A DNA stretch of 64,000 nucleotides from Torymus aiolomorphi (GCA_036365515.1 CM070876.1:176217478-176281477), one strand, 5' to 3'. Shown: positions 49,520-61,367, numbered from the stretch's first letter. Notes: generated from the letters alone by a model not told the origin. Program-made: numbers and translations.

Positions 49520-49960
49520 CTAGATTCTAATGCAGAGCGCGCTACGCGCGCCTGCAGACACTAATCTATCTTACCTACTGTTAGTCAATGAAATTTTTTA
49601 ATAACGCTCTGAAGTTGGCTCTGCAAGCTTCAATTCGATAATAATCGCTATATCCCTTTTACAATACTAGGAATTTGAGGCGCGCTACGCACGCCAGATG
49701 CCTGTACTTTGACCAATCAGCGAACTCTCTGAAGTTGGCTCCGTATGTTTCAACCAATAATATTTTTTGCTCAGCAATATGGCTGCCTCCTCATACCCAT
49801 CTCCCTTTTAATAATACTAGGAATTTTAGCGCGCTACGCGCGCAGAGGCCCTAATTTGGGTCGACCAATCATATTTTTTTATCAGCAATATGGCAACCCT
49901 CTAAAAGCAATATGACTGCCTCCTCAAACCCATCTCCCTTTTTAATATAGGATAGGAAAA
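49520..49960 (+). repeat. Diverged repeats with GCGCGCTACGCGCGC cores
   Basis: The first part (49520-49620) duplicates 45754-45857. It is followed by two more diverged units near 49660-49790 and 49805-49940. Each has 'atactaggaattt', a 'gcgctacgc' palindromic core, 'accaatca' and 'cagcaatatggc' strings. Confidence 0.7.
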
Positions 49961-50547
49961 GGAGGAAAGGAGGATACATATTATATAAATTCAATTTGTA
50001 TACGCGATATACAAATGACATAATATAAGGTAGAATGCTTAAATTATTAATGACCCACAACATTTCGAAGAATTATTTATTGCTAATAATATATTTACAA
50101 AAAAACAAAATTAAATTAAATTTTAACAGTTTTTCTTCTCTTTCACATACACCTGTTTTTCTTTAACAAATATCTTAATTATATTAACATTTTAAGTACT
50201 GCTTTTTTGACATTTTTCTTCACTCGAATTTATACATCTTATAGTTTACACGCAGCACTTTATTATGGCAATTATCTTATTACATAAAACAATCAGATTA
50301 TTTAATGTATACAAAGAGTCAAAGGCTTAGAAATAAAAATCAGAATATCATTTTACTAAACACACTTTTGTTGTGAAACCGAGGAACAGTCAGGCTAATA
50401 AGTGTTTGATTCACATGAGAAAGAAAATGAGAGAATGAGAAAGAGTGGCAAAGAGAGACTTGGAGAGAGAAAGACAGGTGGACAAAATCAATGTAACATA
50501 GATGAACCCGGTCATTGTATAATTTTTTTTCAAAAATAATCGTACGT
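49961..50547. other. AT-rich spacer downstream of the first Mlc2 gene
   Basis: No gene seen. The right part lies just past the likely polyadenylation site of the minus-strand gene. Confidence 0.4.
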
Positions 50548-50553
50548 TTTATT
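50548..50553 (-). terminator. Polyadenylation signal of Mlc2-like gene A
   Basis: AATAAA on the minus strand, about 195 bases after the stop codon at 50749-50751. The interval is a plausible 3' UTR. Confidence 0.5.
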
Positions 50554-50748
50554 CATCTTTTTTTGATCTTCTTTCCTTTACAGCACTGTCAGCGCACTTC
50601 TCTTTCTCTCTCTCTCGCCTCGCCTATGTGAGCTCTCCGAATGCTTCGATGATGGTCGGCGGTCGTAAATGTATGTGTATATATATGGTCGCTGTCGAAA
50701 TAGCATCGAGATGATCGTTTTTCCCCCTTCAATTGACCATCAGGGTGT

Positions 50749-53700
50749 CTAGTCGTCGTCCTCGTCTTTGCCGGTGAGCATGTTGATGAGGGACTCGATG
50801 TCGACAAAACCCTTGTCGTCGATGTACATGTGGTCGAATGCCTCGTTGGCCTCCTTCGGGGTGAACCTCTCGCACCAGGTGACTAACGCGTGCTTTAGCC
50901 TGAAAAAAGAGAGTTTGGCGGCTTCAGTGTTGGAACATGTTTTAGTTCAGTAAAGAGAACAATTCCCAGTCAGTGAATCCTATAGATTATTTACCTATAA
51001 ATTATACATCACGTATAAATTTTGGTCACTTACCTCTCACCGTCGATTTTGCCCTGTCCGTTGTCGAATGTGTTGAAGGCTGCGATGACGACGCTATCTT
51101 CATCAGAGCCTGAAAATGGCAATTTCGCACGTAAGAAAGTGAAAAGAAGAAATTGGAAAGCATGGCAAATATCTGGGGTAAAAGAATTCTTTAAGTAGTA
51201 CCGAGTGTCCGCTTAAGGATGATTTTCAAAGTATTCACAAAGTATTCTTATAGATTTCTTTGTATAAAATATTTTCAAAAATATTTTTAATAAAACAAAA
51301 TAATATCAATGGAAAGTATTCACAAATTAATCATAAAGTAATCACTAAATATTCTAAAAGATTATTAGTATTAGTACATCATAACATATGTAGACGATTC
51401 GAATTATAACACGTAAGTGTTCGTCGATGGCGTAAACGGTTAAGACTTCGCCTGTCAACCCGAAGACCCAGATTCAAATCCTCATACCGGCAGGATTTTT
51501 TTCATCGTTAAAATTGAATTTTATTAATTTATTGTCAATCTTATCTACTTATTTCTGTAGAAAAATCGATAAATTATAAATTTATAATATTTTGTAAAGT
51601 CTTTGTGAAGTCTTTGTGAATGCTTTGTGGAGTCTATAAATTCTTTATGAACTCTTTTAACTATTAAAAAAATGTTTGGGTTATTAATTTGAGAAAAAAT
51701 ATTTTTCGTAAAGAATTCTTTGTTAATACTTAAAGAATCAGCACCGATGGGACATTCGAGATCGGATAAAGTGGTCCATAAGAATTCTTTATGATTACTT
51801 TCATGAAAAAAAGCGTTCATAAAGTAGTCTTAAAGAGTTCATTAATAGTATATTACGATACGTGTGACTAAAGTGGCTCTTTTTTGCACGGCGTAGGTTA
51901 GTGCCCAAGCGCAGCGAGGGCGCTAAACGCCGTGCAATAAAGAGCCACTAAGTCACGAGTATCGTACAGAGTTTTATAGCACTGCCTGCCCTAAGCCCGC
52001 TGTCACGCCTATCCGTGCCCAAAGTAGTCCTTTTTTTAGCGCACGAGCGTAGCGAGTGTGATGAACACGGTGCAAAAAAGGACTACTTTAGTCACGGATA
52101 GGCGTGACTAAAGTGCGGGCTTAGGTCACACCATGCTATAAAAATTCTTTTTGCTCATTAGGCACATTATACGGACACGACGTGAGAATGAAATTTGATC
52201 GTACCTCCTCCCTGCATACGGGAAGCGAACATCAGGAGAAACTGGGTGAAGTTAAGTGGGACTTCATTTTCGGCGAGCATCGCGTCCAACTCCTTCTCGT
52301 TGACGAGCTTGCCGACCTGGTCGTAAATGAACTCCAAGTCCTTTTTGCCGATGATACCATCCTTGTCGTGGTCTATGAGTGCGAAACCCTGCGTGAAGAC
52401 AAATAATCCAACGTATATTTTCTCACAACGTATATACATATTGGCACATGATTGGCTGAGATAAAAGTAACTGACCTCTTTGAACTCGGCGACCTGCTTC
52501 TGCGTGAACAGAGAGAAGACGCTAGAGCCGGAGCGTTTGGCTTTTTTGCTGCCACGGCTAGCCCTGGAAGAGCCTGATGGCGATTTCGGCGACTTGGGCG
52601 TCTCAGACTTTGGTGGAGTTGCCTGTTTCTCCGGAGTTGGTTCGGCCTCGGGCGTGGGTGCCGCCTCCTCCTTCTTCGCGTCTCCTTTATCTTCCTTCTT
52701 CTTGGTCTTCTTCTTCTTCTCCTTGTCAGCCTGTTGGATTTTTCAAAAAATGCTTGCTTGGATTTGGTTGCGAGGTTAAAATAAGGTTTCGACGATTTTC
52801 GATCCTTTGCTTGAGTTTTACAAGGTACGGCGAAAAATCGGATGCCGAACTTACGTTTGCAAATGCGGGCATTCTCTATTATCTGGACAGCTGAGCGGAA
52901 CAAGATTCTCTATCTCGGCCGAGGCTAACAGAAGATGCAATCTCGGTCGAGGCTCACAGAACGTGCTATCTCAGACGCGCTTTTTTATTCTTCAAATTTT
53001 GTAGTGGTAGCTCTGCGCACCTTGATTTAAAAATTTAATCTTTAATTAAAAGTTGTTTAATTAAGAATTTAATTTTTAATTTTTAATTAAACGAGCGTTT
53101 ATAATCAATTATAATCAATTATATAATATACATAATTAGGTAACGAGAAGAGAATTGTTGTTATATTTATAGTAAATTGTCGAAATCATTGTTGAAGAGT
53201 CAGGTCTAATTTTTTTCACGACTTTTAGAGACACCGATTTTGTAGAAATAAAAGTTTAATCAAGGTGCGCAGAGCTACCACTACAAAATTTGCAGAAAAA
53301 AACGCGTCTGAGATAGCACGTTTTGTGAGCTTCGGCCGAGATAGCATCTTCTGTTAGCCTCGGCCGAGATATCATCTTGTTACGCTCAGCCATCGATCTT
53401 AGATGTATATGCATAATATTTATCTTAAAAAGTTGCTCAACGTTTCAACATTATATTCTATTAAATTAAAATAAGATGAAGATTATAATATTTTAATAAT
53501 ATGCTCGCGTTTAACAAAAAGGTGCTATTGCGACCATGCAAAAGGTGATATATCACCGAGATTATTTTTTTAATCAAAATTCAAGTAATTTTCGTATAGT
53601 GTATTTCGGTTTAAGATTCTTCTAAAAGAAGAATCAATGAAGTTATTAAGGTAACTATGTAATAGTATTTATGAAAAAAAATTTCAAGTAATGTATATTA

Positions 53701-55679
53701 ATTACCTGGCAAAGAATCAGGATAAATTTAAAGAAATTAATTATTTTATTCAAAACAAATAGACGTCGGTATATCGATAAATTTTTTTAATATAAGAATG
53801 TCAAATTGAAATATGCTATACGAAGATATAAAAAAATATCTTTTCTAATGATCAGCCGACTAGCTCCTTTTTTTTCTAATCCGACAATAGGTTCCTTTCC
53901 TTTTCAAACGCGTAGAACCGTGATATTTCTTCAAATAATTATTGCGAATTTCAAAAATAACTGAAAGCACTGTAAGTTATCTGTAATATTTATTCTGTTA
54001 ATAGCAGGCGAAGTACACGTAGATGCACTGTAAAAGAAATATTCTTTTTAAATTAATCTTTAAATCTTATTTAAAATAAAATTATTCAAGATTTCTAAAA
54101 AATGTTATTTCATGACATGATTTTACTCAAAAAGAATTGAATAAATAAACGACGCAAAAGTATAAAAATGCACCTGGTATGAAGGTACCAACCATTTTAT
54201 TCACTCACTATTCTCGATCCAGTTGTGTACAGATGCACAAAAGAACTGCGATCGAAAATCGATCAGCAGCCATCCGATCTTTTTTCGGGTGGTAAAAGTA
54301 GAAGGGGCGCGGTATTGGAGTAGGGGTTCTTGCAGAAGCGTTACAAACAGAACAATGATATATAATAGACACTTGAAATTTTTCTAAGGTTACATCAGCA
54401 ATGATTATTGTAACGATGTGCGAAATAATTGTGTATTTTAATGGATTTGAATGTAAAATATTTCTAGATGGAAACGAATTCATACATCACAAAGATTGTT
54501 GAAGTAGAAATCGATTTATGATGGAGGATGACTAATTTTGTATCTCTCTCCTTTCTTTTTTTAACGAATTATCGTTAGATTTGGCCTTCCTATTTTGAGT
54601 ATGCTTGCTTATTATAAACGAATCTGACAAATCTGTAGAACAGTTTAAAACAATTTATGATTCCAGATAGGGTAATGTAAAAAGTAATAATATGACTACT
54701 CAACTTCAGCTTTGCATCGGTTAGCATAAATTGAAATGAATATCAGAATGATCAGCATTGCAACATTAAAACTTTTATAGCTTATCCAAAATTTATTGGT
54801 CAAAATTTTTTTCTCTTGTGATAGAAAGGAAAATTATTTTATTTTTTTGACAAATTTTAAGATATCATTTAAGATTGAAAAAATTACACAAAGTTTAGGT
54901 ATTTGTTTATCACGTACTGCTTGGGAAGTTCATTATTTTTTTCACTGATATCCACAAAGACTTAAAGTTTACATATTTGCACTTTGATATTTATTCACTT
55001 GTAATTTTTTATTCCTTGACATCACTTCACTTGATTTTTAGTGCAATCCTTTGCTGTACACTATCACTTGAAACTATTAAGCACGGTTTCTGAAATCGAT
55101 CTTGACGTATTTGAATTGAAATTTTGTGATTATGCGAATGACTTTATGTGATACATCATGTAAGTAAATAGAAGTATACATTTTATGTTTTTGAAAATAA
55201 AAAATCGTATTACGAATGGTAAAAAATTAACGTTTATTAAATTTTGCAAAACCAAAACATCTGTTATTTTTTTTTTAATTTTGTTAAAATTTTTAATATT
55301 GTTCAATGAAAATGTATTTGCCTTCAAATGCCAAACTTAATTTTTAAAACTACTTGTGTTTTTCTTACAAGAGTTCTCACATTTTCAGCTTGGAACATGA
55401 GCATTCGTGAAATTACAATTAATCATCTAAAGGTTGCGGTTTACATAGATACTTTACTTCTGTTAATATCAAGTTAATATTAAAGAACGCGAGAGCATTT
55501 ATCGTTTAACTTGTTTCACATTTAAGTAAAAGTATGAAGAAGATTCTTTTATTCGCCGCACCTTGCAATATTGTATCAAAGCGCATAAGCAACACATCTT
55601 TCGAAACAAAAATTTCAAAAGCAAGGATCGAAAATTTATCACTCTTCGAACATCGGATTCGGCCTTCCACACTTACCAT
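50749..55679 (-). CDS. Mlc2: Muscle myosin regulatory light chain 2, copy A (diverged paralog)
   Basis: Five coding exons on the minus strand: 55677-55679 (only the ATG, followed by GTAAGT), 52476-52730, 52205-52388, 51034-51109 and 50749-50899 (TAG). All junctions are in frame, giving 222 residues. The N-terminal extension is Lys-rich (ADKEKKKKTKKKE) then Pro/Ala/Glu-rich, as in insect flight and body muscle light chains. It is followed by the phosphorylation-site region 'KAKRSGSSVFSLF' and EF-hand 1 with a canonical loop, DHDKDGIIGKKD (about residues 92-103). Later EF-hands are degenerate, as usual. The protein binds the myosin heavy chain neck in thick filaments. It differs from copy B and known insect sequences at conserved sites ('AENEVPLNFTQFLLMF' where copy B has 'GEASGPINFTQLLQLF'), so it is the faster-evolving paralog. 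Confidence 0.9.
51420..51500 (+). mobile_element. tRNA-derived SINE-like head in copy A intron
   Basis: An A-box-like 'tggcgtaaacggttaagac', then 'cctgtcaacccgaagaccc' and a B-box-like 'gattcaaatcc', followed by 'ggcagg' and a T run. It does not form an intact tRNA. It sits in the intron between the exons at 51034 and 52205. Confidence 0.45.
51854..51966. mobile_element. Foldback element with CACGGCG hairpin arms
   Basis: The left arm 'tacgatacgtgtgactaaag' then 'tggctcttttttgcacggcg' is complementary to the right arm, ending 'agtcacgagtatcgta'. The tip contains 'cccaagcgcagcgagggcgc'. In a copy A intron. No coding capacity. Confidence 0.75.
51972..52144. mobile_element. Adjacent foldback element of the same type
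   Basis: The arms include 'ttttatagca', 'cctaagcccgc', 'gtcacgcctatccgtg' and 'aaagtagtcctttttt'. The tip is 'gcgcacgagcgtagcgagtgtg'. It lies five bases after the previous foldback and shares the 'gactaaagt' and 'gcgnagcgag' strings with it. Confidence 0.75.
52890..53390. mobile_element. Inverted-repeat element in first intron of copy A
   Basis: Terminal arms of about 150 bp. They start 'gctgagcggaacaagat', contain repeated 'tctcggccgaggct' motifs and 'ggtagctctgcgcaccttga', and are mirrored at the right down to 'atcttgttacgctcagc'. The interior is AT-rich and non-coding. Confidence 0.82.
53391..55676. other. Remainder of copy A first intron
   Basis: AT-rich intronic DNA between the ATG-only exon and the exon at 52476-52730. 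No further exon or element was recognised. Muscle gene first introns often hold enhancers, but no specific site is claimed. Confidence 0.5.
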
Positions 55680-56379
55680 GTCTGCGGTTGTTGTTAGTTG
55701 TTAACGCAAACAGGAAGATAATATCGAGATGGTCACGAACAACCAACTGTCCGAATCGCAGACGCGAACTTCCCTAAGTAACTTTCGTTCCGCAGTCCTG
55801 CCCCCACCATGCGGCCAAATGGAAAATGCAATACGAGAGAGACGCGGAGGTGTGACGAAGACGTGACGATGGAAGAAGAATTAGGGAGAGAAAGAAGAGG
55901 AAGAAGGAAAAGGGCGAGATGAGAAAAAGACAGGCGCACAGTGCGCAACGTTCAAGAATCGTACCTTTTTGCGTGTTGTCTGCAGTCATTGATGCTCACA
56001 CGGTTACGTCGATGGTATATGCAGAAGACATGCATTGATTTTCTTGAAATTTTGCAATAGTCATTTCAAGACGTTAAAAAGGAAATAGTTTGATGATTCG
56101 ATAGTTCGATAAGACATGCGCAAATAGTAAAATAGTTCTGTATATTTATATAGCTTTCTTGTAATAAAACGTGTTGAATTTCAAGGTTAATTATAATTTC
56201 GAACATTCATTAACTTAAAGTTTGATTATTTTCGTCATATAAGCAATTTTCGTAAAGATTTATATATAAAACTCTCATTGACTTGGACAATACAGATAAT
56301 TATTTTACAATATAACATATAATTACTTGGATTAAAATATCGCAACTCCATTTAAATTTCCTGCTCAATAATGGCATCT
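55680..56379 (-). promoter_or_regulatory. 5' UTR and upstream region of Mlc2 copy A
   Basis: Directly upstream of the ATG (minus strand) lies 'caactaacaacaaccgcagac', a typical A/C-rich leader. A GA/TC-rich patch occupies 55850-55930. A donor-like GTACGA follows a short ATG frame at 55989, possibly an upstream noncoding exon. The start site is not determined. Confidence 0.4.
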
Positions 56380-56384
56380 TTCAA

Positions 56385-57165
56385 ACCCCATCTAGAGAGG
56401 ATCTTTGGGATATATTTTTTGACGTGGAAATTTGAAGAATACTGCCATATTAAACCCTAACGTTAAAAGAACCATTTGATTTTGAAAAGTGTTGAACATC
56501 ATTTCAAAAAGAAAAAAATAAAACTAGAGAAAAGAAGCTTTCATTTGCTTTATTCGGTATTAAATAATATAGATTTCTTCCAAAGTAATAAAAGTTTAAA
56601 CTTGAGCAACGATACACCATAATATACAGGCAGTCGAATAGCAAATTTTAGGAGGTTAACAGTGCATTTTCTTTACTCAAATTAAAACTTACATAACTTT
56701 TGAAAAAATTAATATCTTTTGATTATGAAGGAAGCAAATGAAAGCTTGTATTCTCTAGTTTTATTGTCTGTTTGTTAAATGATATTTAAGATTTCTTAAA
56801 ATTAAATGGTTACTGTTTTAAGAAGGTAGGGGGTTAACAGTGCATTTTCATTGCTTAACTTTAAATTTTCAAAAACTTGGAAGGAATCAATATTTTTCAA
56901 TTCTAAAACAAGCAAAATGAAAGCTCATTTTCTCTAATTTTATTTGCTCTTTTTTGCAATGATATTTCAGACTTTTCAATATTAAATGATTATTGTTTGA
57001 AGAAGAGGCTGTTTCAAGTTTTTTTTTCTTTTTTTTAAATAAATCCAACAATTTCCAGAACTTTAGTTATTTGGAGCATAAGAGTCTAATACTGCAGCTT
57101 TCATATTTCTACATTAAACATATCCCAAAGTTTGAGCCGAATCTGTGATTCGGAGGCCTCTCCTA
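56385..57165. repeat. Degenerate inverted/tandem repeat element
   Basis: Outer ends 'ctttgggatatatttt' (about 56402) and 'catatcccaaag' (about 57118) are inverted. Inside, a roughly 180-bp unit starting 'gggttaacagtgcatttt' occurs at about 56654 and 56832. An inverted relative containing 'ctagagaaaagaagctttc' lies at about 56525. It looks like a foldback with a duplicated arm. No protein-like frame. Confidence 0.6.
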
Positions 57166-58178
57166 GTGAGTAGGTAAAGTGACAGGTACGAATTGTTCAT
57201 TTATCACAATGTTTTAGGTAATTATTCTCATGGTAATGCTAACTGAATTATTGTTTTTCTATTTTCATTTCTTGTGGGAATATAAAATATCTTCTAAAGA
57301 CGAGATGCTATTGCATACCAATGAGGTCTGTATTTAACACCTTGTAAAAGAACTCAAAAAGTATAGTTTAATTAATATCATAATAGAATCATATCTTCTA
57401 TTTATCTCAAGCTAGATTCGACTACTACTTAAAACGAAATAATTCATGCATTCTTATGAAAATAATAAAATCATAACAACAGAAATGACTAAAAAATTCA
57501 CCTAATGGTAAAAAACCAAACATAACTAGGTGTGCAACAACTAGCTCTAAACCAGCCGACTCATTAGCAATCCTATCAGCATTTCCAACCCCCAGCAGCC
57601 AAATCCATCATATAGCAATTTGATCGCCGCAACGACCATCCGACGACCAGCCACTTGATCGCGGTATATAACCGAAACATCCCGCGGACCGATGCCACCC
57701 GGGCCATTAAGTCCGCGTCATTGGCGTCGATTATCCCCTGCGCCTGAAAACATCTCTGCCTCTCTCATCATTCTGAAACTGGCGCGCAAGCAAGCCTCTG
57801 GCCGGCGTCCAAGCCGACTGGGAAAGAGAGAGACCCTCGCCGGTGCCGACCTCGTTCCTCCTCGCCCCACGCGGCTAATTCTGTCGGCTCCGAAATACAT
57901 TTTTGCAAATCGCCCCGCGCGCGTAAGTATACCTCTCTAAGCCATTTCAAATGAATACGTACGTGTTTTCACGTATTTTCACGCAGCTAGAGCCGTGGAA
58001 TTGTGAGGACGTCGTATTTTGGAGCAATCGTGGGTCGCATTGCTAATTCTATCGCACGGAGTAGTTTTCTTAATTATTATAAATTATCTACGTAGAATTG
58101 AAAAGAGTCTTTTTGATATTCGGAGAGAAATTGGAGAAGAAAAATGCGTGCCACAGCAGTATTTAAATAAATAACGTT
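57166..58178. other. Intergenic DNA between the two Mlc2 genes, CpG-rich patch 57620-57930
   Basis: A GC-rich patch with a TATA-like 'gcggtatataaccg' near 57660 sits between the tandem genes. Short frames on both strands do not resemble proteins. It could be a promoter, but its strand and target are unknown. Confidence 0.3.
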
Positions 58179-58184
58179 TTTATT
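58179..58184 (-). terminator. Polyadenylation signal of Mlc2-like gene B
   Basis: AATAAA on the minus strand about 285 bases after the stop codon at 58467-58469. Confidence 0.45.
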
Positions 58185-58466
58185 TTGTAAAATATTTAAC
58201 CATCTAATCTTTTGATCATTTTTCTCTCAATTACAAATTACACAGAGATTAATTGATTGATTGTATGTGTGCATATGTGTATACAAAATAGGAGTGATTG
58301 TTTTTCGGGGGTGGGCGTGTATAGAGTCGCCCGATTGCATATATGTATATGCTTCGGCTCTGTTCATCCGCCTTTGAAAGTTAGGCGATTATCAGCCGTA
58401 GAGGCGCAGAACACTGGTGACTTTCGACCCGGTGGGTGCGGGGTGGACTTCGTACAGGTGATGGAT

Positions 58467-60057
58467 TTACGCCTGTTCGCCTTCCTCGTCCTCGCCCCTG
58501 CCGAGGAGCATGTCGGTGAGGGACTGCAGGTCGATCAAGCCCTTGTCGTCGATGTACATCAGGTCCCAGGCGTCGTTGATGTCCTTCTGCGTGAACTTGT
58601 CACCCCAGGTCATCAGCGACTTTCTCAGCCTGAGGGAGAGAGAGATAAAAGTAATGCGGGGTTTTTGCGGTTACTATGGTGGGATGGATTTTGAGGTCGG
58701 ATTTTGGGCTTACCTGTCGCCGTCGATTTTGCCCTGGCCGTTGTCGAAGGCATTGAAGGCCTTGAGGATGACATCGTCGTCGTCGGCACCTGTAATAAGA
58801 ATTACATTTGTAAATCATCTGCACAGTTTTTATTCTCAGAAATTTTTACATTAGAGAGCAGTAGGTATCTACATTTTAGAAACTTTGAAATTTACTAAAA
58901 AGAAGCTTGAGTTCAGTTATTAAATTCTGCAATGTTATATTTCACTTTTACATTTAAAACCTCATCAAGGTTTTACGTCCTAAACTGAATTACTTTCGTT
59001 ACAGTTGCAAGTTTTTGTTTTCACCAAATTCTTTTAAAATAGACCTAAAGAGAGGGTCTTTATCCAAAACAATTTAGATTAGTTATACGAGACAAGAAAA
59101 AATACTGCTTTTCTACAGAAAAAATAAGCCTGTTTTAAATTTGAACTTACTTCCACCCGACATGCGGGAAGCGAAGAGCTGAAGGAGCTGGGTGAAGTTG
59201 ATGGGGCCGGAGGCCTCGCCGAGCATCTCGTCGAGCTCCTTGTCGGTGGCCAGACGGCCGACCTGGTCGAAGCAGTGTCTCAGGTCGTTCCTGCTGATGA
59301 TGCCGTCCTTGTCGTGGTCCATTAGCTGGAAAGCCTGCAAAGAATAGGACGTTAGTTTACTTCAATGTATGGACAGTGTATCGTGAATATAGGCGTGAAT
59401 TATTGATGTTGTCATCTTTTGCGCTAAAGTAACATATATTAGAGCAAAATCGTATAGTATTCTAGATCTTAGTTACGTATTTCGACAGCAGCGAAAGTAA
59501 AATAGTATTCACATAAATCTGAGCATTGATATCCTGAGCTTTTTGTATTTATAAATATCATCATTTTAATGACACAATGATTATAGAGAAACTAAATTAC
59601 AGCTTGATTGTCATAATGAATTTTCCAGAGTTAATAGACATTTTAATTCTATGTCTTGAAATAATACGTGCTTTAATACAGTTTGCTACTTATTCCTTGT
59701 AAGATCATGAAGATATTTATCATTTTGAAAAACTACCGCATTGAATCTTCCTGATTTACAATTTTAATTGTCCAAAAGTCTCAAGTCTATAGATCATGCG
59801 GCCCAAAAGATCAACACCATCCTATATCATTTATTTCCGAAGCATCAAACAACGCGCACCTCCTTGAACTCAGCCAGCTGCTTCTGCGTGAACATGGAGA
59901 AGACGCTGGAACCAGTGCGCTTGGCTTTGCGGCTTCCACGGCTGGCCCTGGCGGAGTCCGAGGGCGACTTGGGGGTCTCGGACTTGGGGCTTGCTGCCTC
60001 CTCGGCGGGTGCCGCCTCCTCCTTCTTCTTGGGCTTCTTCTTCTTTTCCTTGTCCGC
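58467..60057 (-). CDS. Mlc2: Muscle myosin regulatory light chain 2, copy B (conserved)
   Basis: Four coding exons seen on the minus strand: 59860-60057, 59151-59334, 58714-58789 and 58467-58629 (TAA). The junctions and phases are identical to copy A, and two exons match exactly in length (184 and 76 bp). By analogy the start is an ATG-only exon further upstream, not identified; with it the protein would be 207 residues. It has the Lys-rich N-terminus (ADKEKKKKPKKKEE), a shorter Pro/Ala/Glu linker than copy A (by 19 residues), and the phosphorylation region 'KAKRTGSSVFSMF'. EF-hand 1 has the loop DHDKDGIISRND, then 'GEASGPINFTQLLQLF', which is close to known insect Mlc2. This copy is probably the functionally conserved one. 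Confidence 0.9.
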
Positions 60058-61173
60058 CTGTGAAAATGGTAGAAGGATTTTTTCGTTAGTTTCGCATTTT
60101 TTTAAGAGGCTGCTTTTCGATCCTTAGGTTTTCGAAGGAGAAGGAAGAAAAGTAGGTTTCTTTGCGGAATTATGATTGAGAAGAAAGAGTGAGTAAAGGG
60201 TTAATTAGATGTCTTAATGATTAACTTACATTTGAATTCATTCAGTCATTAATTTTGTAAAATAAATCTAATGCAGGCCAATTCTGTTTATTCGCGTTCT
60301 TTCCCAACATTTTAATACTCTTCTAAAATTAATCTAATTGCCAATGCTGTCTATTGCTGTACTTTCCAAACATTTTAATCGACATTACACTAATAGACAG
60401 CATTGGCAAATAGATTCATTTTGCAAAATTAATATTGGCTAACTCTCATTCGAATCATTTATACAAAAATCATTCAGTCATATTTTTGATGATAAATGAT
60501 TTTTGTTTTCAATTTACTGAAAATAGGCAGATTGACTTTTTCCATTTTAAAATAATAATCATCATTGTTCAGTTTCATGCCTAATGTAACTTTTAGTATT
60601 ACTCGATTAAAATGAAAAATTGATTATATTATTTATTTTTGTTTTTCAAATCTTATGTCTCTAATTTACTAGAAAATTTTTCAAATAAAAAAATTGAGAG
60701 ATTTCGAATGATATGATAATGAAGAATTTTAATGCTAAATGGGCATCAAAGACGAGATATGAGATTTCTATATGTCTGTAAATCGTGGAAGTAGGTTTAA
60801 TTTAAATTGACGAAATAGTTTGTTTGAATTTAGTATAATAAATAAAACTCAGCATTGAATGTAATAATAGGTAACGCTATGACAACATAGAATTTTGAAA
60901 ATTAAATAGCTAGAAAATTACTTAAACGCAGACTTGTTTTGAATATTTTCACATCCATTTATTTGATATTGTTTATTATTCTCGCTATTTTGTATCATTC
61001 TGTATTACCGCAGCTAAAACGTGTCAGTAATTACATATATTTTAAATTAAATCGTTCCAATTACTAAAAATATGTAAGATCTCCAAATAAATAAGCTAAA
61101 TACCCAATCTTAACTATTCATCAATCATAAACGTTACATCTTTCCCACCGCTCCTTACATTATGTTTCTCTTA
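60058..61173. other. Presumed first intron or upstream region of copy B
   Basis: AT-rich, no exon found. A local imperfect inverted segment with 'gccaatgctgtctatt' and its complement occurs at about 60341-60410. The only ATG-GTAA sites I found further upstream lie inside another predicted exon (near 62944), so the start exon may be outside this window. Confidence 0.4.
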
Positions 61174-61364
61174 GGGCCATTACAGCTAAAAAAGCATAGA
61201 GCACAGCACGGCACAGCACACAAGATTAGCATTGGTTAGTATATCTATATAGCTCGAAACACAACACAAACATCTTGTGCTTCGTATCTATAGATATACT
61301 AACCAATGCTAATCCTGTGTGCTGTGCCGTGCTGTTCTCTATGCTTTTTTACCTGTAATGGCCC
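61174..61364. mobile_element. TTA-flanked palindromic MITE, 191 bp
   Basis: The arms GGGCCATTACAG and near complement CTGTAATGGCCC extend inward through 'aaaaaagcatagagcacagc', 'acggcacagcacaca' and 'attagcattggttagtatat'. TTA lies on both sides (61171-61173 and 61365-61367). A 3-bp TTA duplication is typical of PIF/Harbinger relatives. No coding capacity. Confidence 0.8.
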
Positions 61365-61367
61365 TTA

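Noticed and set aside
52373..52903. 176-codon Arg-rich minus-strand frame over the Mlc2 copy A exon
   Set aside because: It is the wrong frame of the exon at 52476-52730 and runs through the introns; the light chain frame explains the sequence.
55960..55989. Alternative N-terminal exon for Mlc2 copy A starting MTADNTQK
   Set aside because: The donor leaves a one-base phase that does not match the phase-0 start of exon 2; at best it is a noncoding upstream exon.
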